DNA of 64,000 bases from Microbacteriaceae bacterium VKM Ac-2855 (GTDB lineage: Bacteria; Actinomycetota; Actinomycetes; Actinomycetales; Microbacteriaceae), in assembly GCA_013204985.1 (NCBI GenBank), contig JABMLG010000010.1, positions 62,001-126,000 of the forward strand, written 5' to 3'. A program made the translations under genes and the position numbers. Each line of letters begins with the position of its first letter. The stretch's first letter is position 1. Below the pieces are notes generated by a model. It ran no database searches. It saw nothing but the letters and a program-made list of their open reading frames with translations, and was not told where the DNA came from. This document shows, in pieces, positions 8,152-17,900 of this stretch.

Positions 8152-8222
8152 AGCGACTGACGGGAATCGAACCCGCGCTATCTGCTTGGGAAGCAGAAGT
8201 TCTGCCATTGAACTACAGTCGC
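8152..8222 (-). tRNA. tRNA-Gly (anticodon CCC)
   Basis: The minus strand gives a 71-base cloverleaf: acceptor GCGACTG paired with CAGTCGC, D-arm with TAGTTCAATGGCAGA, anticodon stem TCTGC/GCAGA with loop TTCCCAA (anticodon CCC), and T-arm GCGGGTTCGATTCCCGT. A T discriminator base follows. CCA is not encoded. It reads glycine GGG codons. Confidence 0.96.
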
Positions 8223-8287
8223 GTGGCGCCTCGCGGCGACCGGCACCACTCTAGCAAGAGCGTGCGGAGCGAGGCGAACGCGACCCG

Positions 8288-8851
8288 TCAGCCCTGGGGT
8301 TCTTCGCCCGTGACGCCGTCGGCCAGTTCGCGCAGCAGATCGATGTGGCCGAGGTGCCGGGCCGTCTCCTCGACCAGGTGCAGCAGGATCCACCGCAACG
8401 AGAATCCGTTGCGCGACGACACCACGTCGAGAGACGGAATGCCGGCCACGACCGTGTCGCACAGGCGGCTCTCCGCCGCGTAACCGGCGAGCAGCGCAGC
8501 AATCGTCGCGTCAGAAGATACCCGCCAGTCGCCATCCGGATTCCCATCCGACCTGTCGAAGACCAGCCCGCTCTCGCCGGCGAAGTCGTCGCGCACCCAC
8601 GATCGCTCGACGTTCGTGAGGTGCCGCACCAGGCCGTGCAGGGTCAGCCCGCTCGGCGTCGCGACCGACCGCAGCGCCGCATCGGATGCGTCCCGCAGCT
8701 TCCACGCGACGAGGTCGCGCTGGCGCTGCAGCACGCCCAGCAGCATCGTGCGCTCGTCGCCGAGGTGGGCGGCTTCGGCGACCGCGAAGCGGATGCCGTT
8801 GGCGGCACCGCTGCCGTCGGTCACGGAATCGGAATCAGGCGTCGGCGACAT
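8288..8851 (-). CDS. DinB/DUF664 family protein (mycothiol-transferase-like)
   Basis: 187 residues predicted as a four-helix bundle. The motifs ERTMLLGVLQRQRDLVAWKL, LTLHGLVRHLTNVERSWVRD and SLRWILLHLVEETARHLGHI match the DUF664 branch of the DinB family. Its three metal-site histidines would be the His of LTLHGL and the two in ETARHLGHID. Actinobacterial members act as mycothiol- or bacillithiol-dependent S-transferases or of unknown activity in the cytosol. The start ATG 8851 gives a natural length, with a short unstructured acidic leader. It stands alone between tRNA-Gly and the terminator of the GH43 gene. Confidence 0.85.
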   Translation of the reverse strand: MSPTPDSDSVTDGSGAANGIRFAVAEAAHLGDERTMLLGVLQRQRDLVAWKLRDASDAALRSVATPSGLTLHGLVRHLTNVERSWVRDDFAGESGLVFDRSDGNPDGDWRVSSDATIAALLAGYAAESRLCDTVVAGIPSLDVVSSRNGFSLRWILLHLVEETARHLGHIDLLRELADGVTGEEPQG

Positions 8852-8879
8852 CGCACCATTGTGACGCGAAGAAGAAATG

Positions 8880-8923
8880 AGCGGGCTGCCGCTCCCCGAC
8901 GAATCAGGAAGCGACAGCCCGCT
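8880..8923 (-). terminator. Stem-loop terminator of the first GH43 gene
   Basis: AGCGGGCTGCCGCT at 8880-8893 pairs with AGCGACAGCCCGCT at 8910-8923 (one G-U type mismatch). On the minus strand it follows the stop at 8953 by about 30 bases and is followed by the T-rich CATTTCTTCTTC. Confidence 0.7.
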
Positions 8924-8952
8924 TATCGACGAGGCAACGAGCCCCTATCGCG

Positions 8953-11943
8953 TCAGCAGCTCGCCGCCGCATACGCGACGTCGGCCGCGAAGGGCGACTC
9001 GCCGGTGGCGGTGCCCGTCACGTTCGCGGTGCCGGCCGGAACCGAGCCGAGGCGTGTCGTGAAGACGGCCGAGGCGGAGGCGCCGGGCGCGACGGTCGCG
9101 AACGACTTCGATCCGTAGGCGGTGGTGATCGACACGGCGGCGGCGACGTCGTCCGTGTTCTTCACGGCGACCGTGAGGTACACCTTGCCGGCGATGCACT
9201 TGGTCGACACCGTCGGGGCCAGCTGCAGCGAGCCGAGCAGGGTGACCGCGGCGGAGGTCGACGACTGCACCAGGGCATCCGCGTAGCCGTCGTACTTCGC
9301 GGTCACCGAGGTGACGCCCGCCGGAACGGTGACGGAGGCGCTGCCGGCGACGAGCGCGACGGTCGACGACCAGGCGCCACCGGTGAAGGTGACGGTGCCG
9401 GCGACGTCGCCGCCATCGGCCGCGACGACAGCAGCGGTCGCGACGCGGCCGTCAGCGGTCAGCGTGGTGGTCGAACCGACCGCTGCGATGTTGGTCCAGT
9501 TCTTCATCGCGGTGAGCACCGTCTGCGGAACGCTGACGAACGCGCCGTGGCGGGGGCTGGCCGGGAGTCCGCCGACGGGGCGGACGTTCCAGGCCGCCGA
9601 CTTCGACAGGCGCGCGGCCTGCGAGCTGCCGGCGATCGCATCCGCCGAGGTGACGAAGGCCCGGTAGCCACCGGCGCTGTAGTTGTCGACCAGGAAGACG
9701 TAGCCGCTGTCGTCCGCGGTGGTGTCGTTCGGGTCGCCCGCGTTCAGCTTGATGACCTCAGGACCTTCGCCCTGGGCGCCGGTCTCGAGCGAGGTCATGT
9801 TCGTGTCGGTGAGCTGCCAGGTGGTCTCGGGGTTCGCAGTCCAGCTCGACGCGGTCGTCGGCGCGGTGAGCACCTTCGACTTCTCGAGGAAGATGTCCTT
9901 GCCCGCCTCGAGGGTGCCGGCGGCTCCACCTTCTTCGTTCTTCGTGAAGCGGTAGTAGTAGTCGTCGATCTTGGTGATCGTCGAGTCGATTCGCGCGTAT
10001 CCGGTGTCCTGCCAGGTGGCGGGCGGGTTGGTGAAGGTGCGGAAGTCGCGGGTGATCACCGAGAACACGCGGGAGTAGAGCTTGTCGCTGTTCGTGTGGG
10101 TCGCATCCGAGTACAGGCGCGAGGAGAAGAACACCACGTACGACTGCAGCTCGTCGTCCCAGTACGCCTCGGGCGCCCAGGTCATGCCGGCCGCGGGCTG
10201 GTTGACGGTGATGCCGGTGTCGCCGCTGTTGGTGCGGCTCCAGTGCACGAGGTCGGTCGACTCCCAGACCTCGATCTTGAGGCTGCCCTTCGACTGCGCG
10301 TCGCCCCAGCCGGTGCCGCACGAGATGCAGAGGTCGGTGGCGACCATGTAGTACTTGTCGCCGTCGTGCGAACGCAGGATGTACGGATCGCGCAGGCCCT
10401 TGGTGTCGGTGGTCGACGTGATCACGGCCTGGCCGCCGTTGACGGGCGAGAAGGTGAAGAAGTCGTTGCCCGACGTGGCCGCCTGGTAGATCTTCTCGTC
10501 GCCGTCCGACTTGAAGTAGGCGGAGGCGTAGCCGGCGTCGGGCGCGGTGCGACCGTGCTCGGCGATGGTGACGGTGAAGGTGCGCGTCTCGCTGACGCCG
10601 TTGAGCGTCGCGTTCGCGGTGAGGGTGACCTGCTTGTCGCCCGCGCCGTAGGCCGGCCGGGTGACGATGCCGCCGCCGCGGTACGGATCGGCGGAACCGA
10701 CCGCCGGAGCGGTGTAGCTCGCGTTCGTCGGCGTGACGAGGGCGGGGTCGGAGGAGGTCCAGGTGATCGCGGTGCCGTTCTTGGCGCCGGAGACGACGAG
10801 GGGGAGATTCTCGGTGCTGCGGCTCGCGAGCTGCAGCACGTCGAGGTCGTCGTTGATGGTCGGGGCGAGCACGGTGACGTCGAAGGTGAGGGTGGTGCCG
10901 AGGCTCGTCGTCGCGATGAGCGTGACGGGAGTGTTCGTCGCGATGGTGCGCGAGACGACGCCGGTGGTCGAGACGACGGCGGGGTTCGAAGACGCCCAGG
11001 TCAGCGTGACCCCGTTGCTCGTGGCGGGGAGGGTGAGGTTGCTCGAGACGGCGTCGAGCGAGGGGTTCGCGCCGAGCAGCACGGGCAGCACGTCCGAGCG
11101 CAGCAGCGCTGCGGTCGCGGCCGACTTGGCGGCGGCGGTGGGCATGCTCGAGGTGATCTGGTCGGCGGTGAGCGAGACGTCCCAGAACTTCACGTCGCTG
11201 ACGTCGCCGGTGAAGAGGGCGTCACCCGTGTAGAGCGAGCGGCCCAGGTAGCCGAGGGTGGTGCCGCTGGGGATGATCGACGACATCGCGGCGGTGTGGG
11301 TGACGGTCGAGATCTGCGTGCCGTCGCGGAAGAGGGTGAGCGTGTTGCCCGATCCGACCAGCGTGAGGGTCGTGAATCCGGCGTTCAGGCCGCCACCGGC
11401 GGGCATCCGGGTCTCGCCGTTGCCGCTCGGGGTCTTGACGCGGATGCCGGCGAGGACCTGGTTGCTGTACGCCGATTCTCCGCTGCGCGGGTTCACGAAG
11501 ACGTGGTTGCCGAGCGCCGTGGTGTTCCAGGCGCCGACGCCGTCGCCGATGACCCAGCCGAACTGGTTCCCCGAGGTCTGCGTCTTCACGGTGTACTCGA
11601 CGGTGAAGTTGTTGTCGGTCGCGGTGACGAGGCCCTTGGGCAGCGCCGCGTATCCGTTGTTCTTGAAGCGCGCGACCTGGTCGCCGCCGGCATCCGCGAA
11701 GGATGCGTCGGTGAGGCCGGTGAGGGTGGCGTTGCGGCCGTTGCCCGAGATGTCGAGCAGGGCCGAGCCGGCGTGCGACATGTCGTAGTGTGCGGTGGGC
11801 ACCGGCACGTCGACGGCGGATGCGGAGAGCGGCACGAACGCGCCGCTCAGCGCGACCGCCGAGCAGGCGAGGGTGGCGAGGAATGCGGTGCGGGTGCGGC
11901 GCCGAGGCGTGATCGCAGGGGGCTCCGGGGAGCGTCGTCTCAT
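8953..11943 (-). CDS. Secreted GH43 arabinanase with LamG module and shared C-terminal domain
   Basis: 996 residues. A Sec signal peptide ends near residue 43 (PLSASA), a LamG/concanavalin-like module spans about 45-265 and atrophied Ig-like domains about 285-460. A GH43 five-bladed propeller covers about 470-850, with TKGLRDPYILRS holding the probable catalytic base Asp519, WAPEAYWDDE at about 589, the probable pKa-modulating Asp653 (DSTI) and the acid Glu726 (GEGPEV). A Big-type Ig domain follows, then the shared C-terminal domain at about 903-996 (KCIAG to terminal Cys). It should cleave arabinan or arabino-oligosaccharides outside the cell. ATG 11943 with GAAAGG upstream was chosen over the open frame to 12018, which would overlap the operator. 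Exact linkage specificity cannot be read. Confidence 0.9.
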   Translation of the reverse strand: MRRRSPEPPAITPRRRTRTAFLATLACSAVALSGAFVPLSASAVDVPVPTAHYDMSHAGSALLDISGNGRNATLTGLTDASFADAGGDQVARFKNNGYAALPKGLVTATDNNFTVEYTVKTQTSGNQFGWVIGDGVGAWNTTALGNHVFVNPRSGESAYSNQVLAGIRVKTPSGNGETRMPAGGGLNAGFTTLTLVGSGNTLTLFRDGTQISTVTHTAAMSSIIPSGTTLGYLGRSLYTGDALFTGDVSDVKFWDVSLTADQITSSMPTAAAKSAATAALLRSDVLPVLLGANPSLDAVSSNLTLPATSNGVTLTWASSNPAVVSTTGVVSRTIATNTPVTLIATTSLGTTLTFDVTVLAPTINDDLDVLQLASRSTENLPLVVSGAKNGTAITWTSSDPALVTPTNASYTAPAVGSADPYRGGGIVTRPAYGAGDKQVTLTANATLNGVSETRTFTVTIAEHGRTAPDAGYASAYFKSDGDEKIYQAATSGNDFFTFSPVNGGQAVITSTTDTKGLRDPYILRSHDGDKYYMVATDLCISCGTGWGDAQSKGSLKIEVWESTDLVHWSRTNSGDTGITVNQPAAGMTWAPEAYWDDELQSYVVFFSSRLYSDATHTNSDKLYSRVFSVITRDFRTFTNPPATWQDTGYARIDSTITKIDDYYYRFTKNEEGGAAGTLEAGKDIFLEKSKVLTAPTTASSWTANPETTWQLTDTNMTSLETGAQGEGPEVIKLNAGDPNDTTADDSGYVFLVDNYSAGGYRAFVTSADAIAGSSQAARLSKSAAWNVRPVGGLPASPRHGAFVSVPQTVLTAMKNWTNIAAVGSTTTLTADGRVATAAVVAADGGDVAGTVTFTGGAWSSTVALVAGSASVTVPAGVTSVTAKYDGYADALVQSSTSAAVTLLGSLQLAPTVSTKCIAGKVYLTVAVKNTDDVAAAVSITTAYGSKSFATVAPGASASAVFTTRLGSVPAGTANVTGTATGESPFAADVAYAAASC

Positions 11944-12002
11944 CGTCGAGACCTTTCGGATCAGGGAAAAGGGATGACGGTAGCATCCGCGGGGGAGTGC
12001 GG

Positions 12003-12018
12003 ATGTTCCCGGTAACAT
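12003..12018 (-). promoter_or_regulatory. LacI-type operator (perfect consensus copy)
   Basis: ATGTTCCCGGTAACAT, a near-perfect palindrome of the kind bound by LacI-family repressors. It lies 12 bases downstream of a promoter for the GH43 gene starting at 11943, so binding would block initiation or early elongation. Identical or near-identical copies are at 19518, 29800, 35265 and 35335. Confidence 0.85.
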
Positions 12019-12030
12019 ACTCGTCCTCGG

Positions 12031-12060
12031 AGACTAGCGCAGCCGAGCGACCGCAGGCAA
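12031..12060 (-). promoter_or_regulatory. Sigma-70-like promoter of the first GH43 gene
   Basis: On the minus strand TTGCCT (12060-12055) and TAGTCT (12036-12031) are 18 bases apart, followed by the operator. The promoter-operator geometry is the same as that of the WxL operon at 29756-29815. Confidence 0.6.
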
Positions 12061-12093
12061 CGGTCGGTTTCGTGCCGACGGCCCCGACCCCCC

Positions 12094-12163
12094 GCGAGGG
12101 ACCGCGTTCGGTGCGAGGGCGCCCCCGACCGGGGCGCCCTCGAACCGAGGCGGGGTCCCTCGC
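12094..12163 (-). terminator. Long interrupted hairpin after the second GH43 gene
   Basis: Outer arms GCGAGGGACC (12094-12103) and GGTCCCTCGC (12154-12163) enclose inner arms GAGGGCGCCCC (12115-12125) and GGGGCGCCCTC (12131-12141). It lies just past the stop at 12191 of the minus-strand gene and before the promoter of the next, where a terminator is expected. There is no U-tract, as is common in actinobacteria. Confidence 0.65.
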
Positions 12164-12190
12164 AGGGAGGGTGGGTGGGCAGGGTGCGGG

Positions 12191-14833
12191 TCAGCCGCAG
12201 GTGGCCGCCGGGTACGGCGCGGTTACGGGCTGGGCGCCCGGTACGGATGCGGTGACCGAGCCCGCGGGCACGCTCGCCGCACGTGTGGTGAACACCGCCG
12301 AAGCGGTCGCGCCCGGGGCGAGCGTCGGCAGCGCCTTGCTGCCGTACGCGGTCGTCACGGTCGGAGCGACCGCGGCGGTACCGGTGTTCTTCACCACGGC
12401 CGTGATGTACACCGAGCCGGCGATGCACTTCGTCGCCGCCGTCACGGTCACGCCCGCAGCGGGTGCGGTCACGACGACTCGCGCCGTCACTGTCAGCGCT
12501 GTCGAGCTCGAGAGCACCCTGCCGGAGGCGTTGTAGGCGGTGGACCCGCCCGCACCGACCCACTGGTTCTTGTTCGCTCCGATCGTGCGCACGGTTCCGG
12601 TCACCGGGTAGGTGCCCGGCGCGGTGCCGACGGAGGCGGTGTTCCAGGTGACCGGCTGCGTCGCGGTGCCGCGGCCGTAGGCCAGATTCACCTGAGCAGT
12701 GGCGGGAAGCGCCGACACGGATGCGACCGAGCCGAGGTCCGCGGTGACGACCGAGGCCGCATCCGCCGCTCGAACCGTGTCGTATTGCGCCTTGGTGAGC
12801 GAGACGATGCCGCCGTGCTTGGTGCTCGGCGCCAACGAGAAGCCCGGGTCGGTCAGCTGGGTCCAGCCCGCGGCGAGGTCGTGGGTCGACATCGGCTTGT
12901 AGCCGGTCGACGGGATCACGTCGACGTACAGGTACCAGGTGTCCTCGTCGTGGTCCTTGAAGACCGCGGGCCCTTCGACCCCGCCCGCGTTGCCGCCGGC
13001 CCAGACCGCGCCGATCTGCGTCTGGCGCTGCGTCCACGTGGCGGTCGGCAGCCACCACTGGGCGGCCGTGGTCGACTCCATGTAGATGCCCTTGCCGGTG
13101 CTGTTGTCCTTCGAGATGCGGTACGTCGTGCCCTCATCCTGGATCAGCGTCGTGTCGATCACGTCGCCACCGGTGTAGATGAACGTGCCGCCGAACGAGT
13201 ACGACGCCTGCGTGAAGTCGGTCGTCGAGCCCCAGAGCACGCGCGAGGAGCCGGTGCCGGGCGTGTGCGCGGCGGTGCCGTACACGGTGGAGGACCAGTA
13301 GAGCACGAAGCGTCCGTTGCCCTGGCCGTCGAAGTCGTCGACCCAGGTCGCCTCGGGCGCCCACATCATGCCGGCCTCGATGGCCTTCTGGCCGGCCGCA
13401 TCCAGCGCCACGTCGAACTGGCGCAGGTCGCTCCAGCTGACGAGGTCGGTGGAGGACCAGACGTTGATCTTCGTGCTGCCCTGGGTGGTCCAATAGCACC
13501 AGGTGGTGCAGGAGCCGGAGCCGGCGTCGCCGCCGAAGACCCGCAGGTCGGTGGCGATGATGTAATACGTCCCGGTCTCGGGGTTGTAGGTCAGGTACGG
13601 ATCGCGCACACCGGTCGTGCCGAGGTCGGAGGCGAGGATGGGGTTTCCACCGTTCAGGCGGTCCCACTTCTCGGGGTCGTCGCCGCGCGAGACGTCGAGG
13701 TAGATCTTCTCGGCGTAGCCGGCCGAGTCCTCGATGAAGTGCACCATCATGTAGCCGTACGGCGTGTTCGCCGCGGCGACGGGCTCGATCGTGACCGGCA
13801 CGGTGCGGGAAGCGGTGACGCCGCGGACGTTCGCGGTCGCCGTGAGCGATCCGGTGACGGCGGGGGAGCCGGGCGCGGGCTGCGCGACCGTGAGGCTCGT
13901 GCCGTCGGCCGCGACCGTGAGTGCCGGATCCGTGGACGACCAGCGCACCGCTCCGCCGTAGTTCGGCAGGGTGAGCTGCGAGTCGTCGGCCGTGACCGGG
14001 GCGACGCCGTCGAGGATCGTGTTCACCAGGGGAGTGAAGGTCGAGGCGTGCGGTCCGGCGTCGACGGTCGAGACCGCCGCCACCTCGGCCGCGCTCAGCG
14101 CGCGGTCGTAGACGCGGAAGGTCGACACCTCGCCCTTGTAGAACGGGTCGGGCCACGGCGAGCGGCCGATCGCGTTCAGCGACTGGTTCGTGATGGAGGA
14201 GGGCTTCAGCGCGGTCGGCGTGCTCGACACCTTCGCGCCGTCGACGTAGAAGCTGATGGTGCCGGCCGCGCCGTCGATCACCGAGGTGAGGCTGTACCAG
14301 CGGTTCGCGCTGAGCGACTCGGTCGCCCGGGCGTTCACCTCGCCGCCGGCGCTCGCCGTGGTGATCGCGGTGCGCACCTTGTCGCGCACCGACGCGAAGT
14401 AGTAGCTCGTGGTGCTGTCGTTTCCGATGTTCCAAAGGAAGTTGAAGCTGGACGCCATCGAGGCATCGAACTTCGTCTCGATGGTGATGGAGGCCGAGTC
14501 CTTCCCGGTGAGGATGTTGTCCGGCAGCCGGACCCAGTCCGCGCTCGTGCTGGTCTTGGCTCCGCCGGCGAAGACGAGCGACGAGCCGGTCCACTGGGCG
14601 TTGGTGCCGTTGACGACGGTGGCGGCGCCGACCGAGCCGGCGGCGGTGTTCGGCACCGTGGATCCGCTGGTCTCGTCGAAGAGGTACTCGGCGAGCAGGC
14701 CGCTCTGCGGGATCACGGTGTCGGCGGATGCGGGTGGCGCGCTGAGACCGGCCAGAGTGCCGGCCGCGACGACAGCCACGACGCCGAGCGCGGCGAGCGC
14801 GCCGACCCCGCGGGGTCCGGTGGATGAAGGCAT
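12191..14833 (-). CDS. Secreted GH43 arabinanase with LamG and Ig modules
   Basis: 880 residues. The signal peptide ends near residue 38 (PPASADT), a LamG module covers about 45-255 (LAEYLFDETSGSTVPN, SFYVDGAKV, FRVYDRALSAAEV) and an Ig-like domain about 265-350. A GH43 catalytic domain lies at about 357-700, with TTGVRDPYLTYN (probable base Asp411), MMWAPEATWVDD and NAGGVEGPAVFK (acid Glu). A Big_4-like domain and the shared C-terminal domain (KCIAGSVYI to CG) follow. The four Cys of GSCTTWCYW may form disulfides. ATG 14833 has AAAGGAG six bases upstream; the open frame to 15505 overlaps the next gene and was rejected. No operator lies directly upstream, so it may depend on read-through or its own promoter near the 15-bp repeats. 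Confidence 0.9.
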   Translation of the reverse strand: MPSSTGPRGVGALAALGVVAVVAAGTLAGLSAPPASADTVIPQSGLLAEYLFDETSGSTVPNTAAGSVGAATVVNGTNAQWTGSSLVFAGGAKTSTSADWVRLPDNILTGKDSASITIETKFDASMASSFNFLWNIGNDSTTSYYFASVRDKVRTAITTASAGGEVNARATESLSANRWYSLTSVIDGAAGTISFYVDGAKVSSTPTALKPSSITNQSLNAIGRSPWPDPFYKGEVSTFRVYDRALSAAEVAAVSTVDAGPHASTFTPLVNTILDGVAPVTADDSQLTLPNYGGAVRWSSTDPALTVAADGTSLTVAQPAPGSPAVTGSLTATANVRGVTASRTVPVTIEPVAAANTPYGYMMVHFIEDSAGYAEKIYLDVSRGDDPEKWDRLNGGNPILASDLGTTGVRDPYLTYNPETGTYYIIATDLRVFGGDAGSGSCTTWCYWTTQGSTKINVWSSTDLVSWSDLRQFDVALDAAGQKAIEAGMMWAPEATWVDDFDGQGNGRFVLYWSSTVYGTAAHTPGTGSSRVLWGSTTDFTQASYSFGGTFIYTGGDVIDTTLIQDEGTTYRISKDNSTGKGIYMESTTAAQWWLPTATWTQRQTQIGAVWAGGNAGGVEGPAVFKDHDEDTWYLYVDVIPSTGYKPMSTHDLAAGWTQLTDPGFSLAPSTKHGGIVSLTKAQYDTVRAADAASVVTADLGSVASVSALPATAQVNLAYGRGTATQPVTWNTASVGTAPGTYPVTGTVRTIGANKNQWVGAGGSTAYNASGRVLSSSTALTVTARVVVTAPAAGVTVTAATKCIAGSVYITAVVKNTGTAAVAPTVTTAYGSKALPTLAPGATASAVFTTRAASVPAGSVTASVPGAQPVTAPYPAATCG

Positions 14834-14840
14834 GTTGCTC

Positions 14841-14921
14841 CTTTGCGAACAGGTGGGGTGCGGACAGGTGGGGTGCGAACAGGTGGGGTGCGAACAGGGT
14901 GGGTTCGAACAGGGTGGGATG
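14841..14921 (-). repeat. Five tandem 15-bp repeats in the 5' leader
   Basis: On the minus strand, about five copies of CACCCCACCTGTTCG (with single-base variants, the two distal copies more diverged) run straight into the AAAGGAG ribosome binding site of the gene at 14833. A pyrimidine-rich, C-rich leader of this kind could affect translation or be a slippage-prone spacer. Confidence 0.7.
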
Positions 14922-14931
14922 GAGGAAAAAA

Positions 14932-14963
14932 GATCGGCGCCCGGTGAGAACCGGGCGCCGATC
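14932..14963 (-). terminator. Rho-independent terminator of the two-GH43 gene
   Basis: GATCGGCGCCCGGT and ACCGGGCGCCGATC form a perfect 14-bp stem with a GAGA-type tetraloop, followed on the minus strand by TTTTTT. It sits 14 bases past the stop at 14977. It is the most classical intrinsic terminator in the window. Confidence 0.9.
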
Positions 14964-14976
14964 AGGAGGGGTGGGC

Positions 14977-17900
14977 TCAGCCGCAGCTGGCCGCCGCGTA
15001 GGGCGCCGTCTGGGTGATGGTGCCCGCGGCTGCGGTCGTGGTGACCGTCGCCTGCCCGGCCGGCACGGTGGCCAGGCGGGTGGTGAAGGCGCTCGACGCG
15101 CTCGCCCCGGGGGCGACCGTGCTGAACTTCTTCGTGCCGTAGGCCGTCGTCTCGGTGATCGTCACCGGCACGGCGTTGTTGTTCTTCGCCACCACGGTGA
15201 GCACGATCTTGCCGGCCACGCAGCGGGTCGTTGCCGAGACCGCGATGTTCAGCGCCGGCGCGATGGTCTGCGGCGCGACGCTCTCGAGCGTCGGCGTCAC
15301 GTTCTGCATCAGGCCCGTCGCCGGGTCGAACGTCAGCTTGTCGATCGTGGTCTCGCGGTGGGTGCCGTCGCCGCCCGGGATCGCGAAGCGGTGGTAGGCG
15401 ATGTACCAGTCGTCCGTGCCCGGCACCTGGATGATCGAGCTGTGGCCGGTGGCCAGGATGCCTAGCTCGGTCTTCTTCTGCAGGATCACGCCGCGGTAGG
15501 TCCACGGCCCGTCGATGCTGGTCGCGGTGGCGTAGCCGGTGCGGTAGTTCACCGATCCGGTGTCGTCGATCGCGTAGGTGAGGTGGTACAGCCCCTGGCG
15601 GTAGTTCACGAAGCTGCCCTCGCGGAAGTCGGTCAGGCCGCTGATCCGCTTGATACTGCCCGCCTTCACCGACAGCATGTCGTCCGACAGCTCGGCGTAG
15701 ACGGCCGAGCCGTTACCCCAGAAGAGGTAGCTCTTACCGGTGGCCGGGTCGGTGAAGGCGGCCGGGTCGATGGCCTGACCCGAGTTCACGGACTCCCCGT
15801 TGGTGATCATCGCGGTCGGCTGAGCGGTGAACGGCCCGGTGGGGCTGTCCGCGACGGCGACGCCGATGGTCTTGCGGTTCAGCGAGGCGTTGTGACCCGA
15901 GAAGTAGAAGTAGTACTTCCCGCCCTTCTCGATGATGGTCGGTGCCCAGGCATTGCCGGTCGCCCACGGCACGTTGCCGTTCGCGCCGTCCAGGGTGAGG
16001 ATCGGCTGCTCCGAGCGGGTCCAGTCGACGAGGTTCTTCGACGACCAGACGTAGAAGGTGTTGCCGCCCCAGCCGGCGACGCCGTCCGAGGTCGCGTAGA
16101 TGTAGTACGTGTCGCCGAACACCGCGATGTTCGGGTCGGCGTACAGGCCCGGCAGCACCGGGCTCTTCATCTCGACCGCCGAGAGCGTCCACACGGCGCC
16201 CGAGGGCGACAGAGTGATCGTCTTCGGAGTGGTCAGATCGAGCGTGGTGCCGGATGCGGGGGTCGCGGTGACTCCCGCCGCCGTCGAGAACGTCGGCGTG
16301 AGCGTCGCGCGGTTCGTGCCCGGCTTCACCGGGAAGGTGACCGTGCGGTTGGTCGAGTCGACGATCGGCGCGACCTTGAGCACGTCGCCCGTGAGCGTCA
16401 CATCCGCCAGCACCGTGGTGTTGCCGGAAGCGGCCAGCACCTCGGCACTGCTGAGGGCCTTGTTGTAGATCGCGAACTCGCGGATCTGACCGCGGAAGCG
16501 GTTGTCCGCGTCGTAGTTCGAGCGGCCGATGGAGTTCGCCGTGGTGTAGCCGCCGCCGATGTCCTTCGGGTCGGTGGTCACCGTGCCCGTGCCCACCTTG
16601 ACGCCGTTGAGGTAGATCGTGGCGGTCGTTCCGGTGAGCGTGTAGGTGAGGTGCGCCCACTGGCCGCGCGGCAGAGCGGATCCCTGCGAGACGGTCTGCT
16701 CGGTGGTCCAGTTGCCGGTGGCGAGGCTGGTGCGGTACGCGTCACCGGAGGTGAACAGGTAACCGTTACCGACACCCGCGGCCGTGTTGCCCAGGCCGTA
16801 GATGAAGTAGGCGCCGCTCTGCGCGGAGTCGATCCACACATCCGCCTGCACGGTGATGTCGGTGACACCCGCGAGCAGGTTGTCGGGCAGGTCGACGTAG
16901 TCGTCGGTGCCGTCGAGCTTGAGCGAACCGGTCTGCCAGGTGCCGCCGCCGACGATCGTGCCGTTCTGGCCGTTGCCCGATACATCCTGCACCGTGGTGC
17001 CGGAGCCGTTGTCGAACGAGTAGCGCAGGATCTCGCCCGCCGCGTTGACCGGCTTGGCCGCCGGACCCGAGCTGTTGCCGAAGGCGGCCAGCAGGCGGGT
17101 CTCCTCCGCGGTCGACAGGCGCAGCACGGAGCCGTGCCGGAACGGTGCGGAGAACGAGAAGGTGTTCGTGCCGGTCGCGCCGGTGGGCAGAGCCGTGAAC
17201 TGCAGGCTCGCGAGCGAGTTCGTGACGTACGCGGTGTATCCGCCGGAGTCGCCCATCACGACCCAGCGGCCGTCGGGCAGCTGGTAGGCGGTGAGGCCCT
17301 CGATGTGGTTGGAGAGCCCGTGAGCCGCCTCTTCACCTCGGGCGATCACGCGGGTCCACGGGCCGGCGAGGCTCGGAGCGGTGTCGACGACCGTGCGCCA
17401 ATCGGAGGTGGAGAAGCGGTAGTAGACGCCGTTCTCGACCGCGATGGTGGTGTCGATGATGTTGGGTCCGTCGGCGTTGTTCGTGTTCGAGCTCTCGTCG
17501 AGCCAGACCTGCGGGGTCGAGAAGTTCACGAAGTCGCGGGTGGTGCTGACGTAGACGCGCAGCGCCCAGTCGTCGGTGCCGACCTGCGTCTTGTCGCGGC
17601 CCGACCAGTAGATGTAGTACTGGCCGGTGGCCGCATCCCACATCGCCTCGGGAGCCCAGACGTTGCCCGCGTTGGGCGAGCCGGCGAATACGAGGTTCTG
17701 GTCGCTCCAGTGCACGAGGTCGGTCGAGCGCCAGACCACGAGCTTCTGGCTCGCGTTCACCTGATCCCATGAGCCGCCGGCTGCGCTGCCTTCGGCGTGC
17801 AGATCGGTGCCGAGGATCCAGTACTCGTCGCCGGTGGGCGAGCGCACGAGGTGCGGATCGCGGACGCCGAGCGTGCCGGCGAGGTTCGCGAGCACGGCCT

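Noticed and set aside
7850-8254. An open frame across tRNA-Gly
   Set aside because: It overlaps the tRNA completely and its sequence is arginine/serine-rich without pattern.
9547-12015. A plus-strand open frame of 822 codons opposite the first GH43 gene
   Set aside because: It is the antisense of a high-GC gene; the protein is Arg/Gly/Val low-complexity with no domains, while the minus strand has a signal peptide and GH43 motifs.
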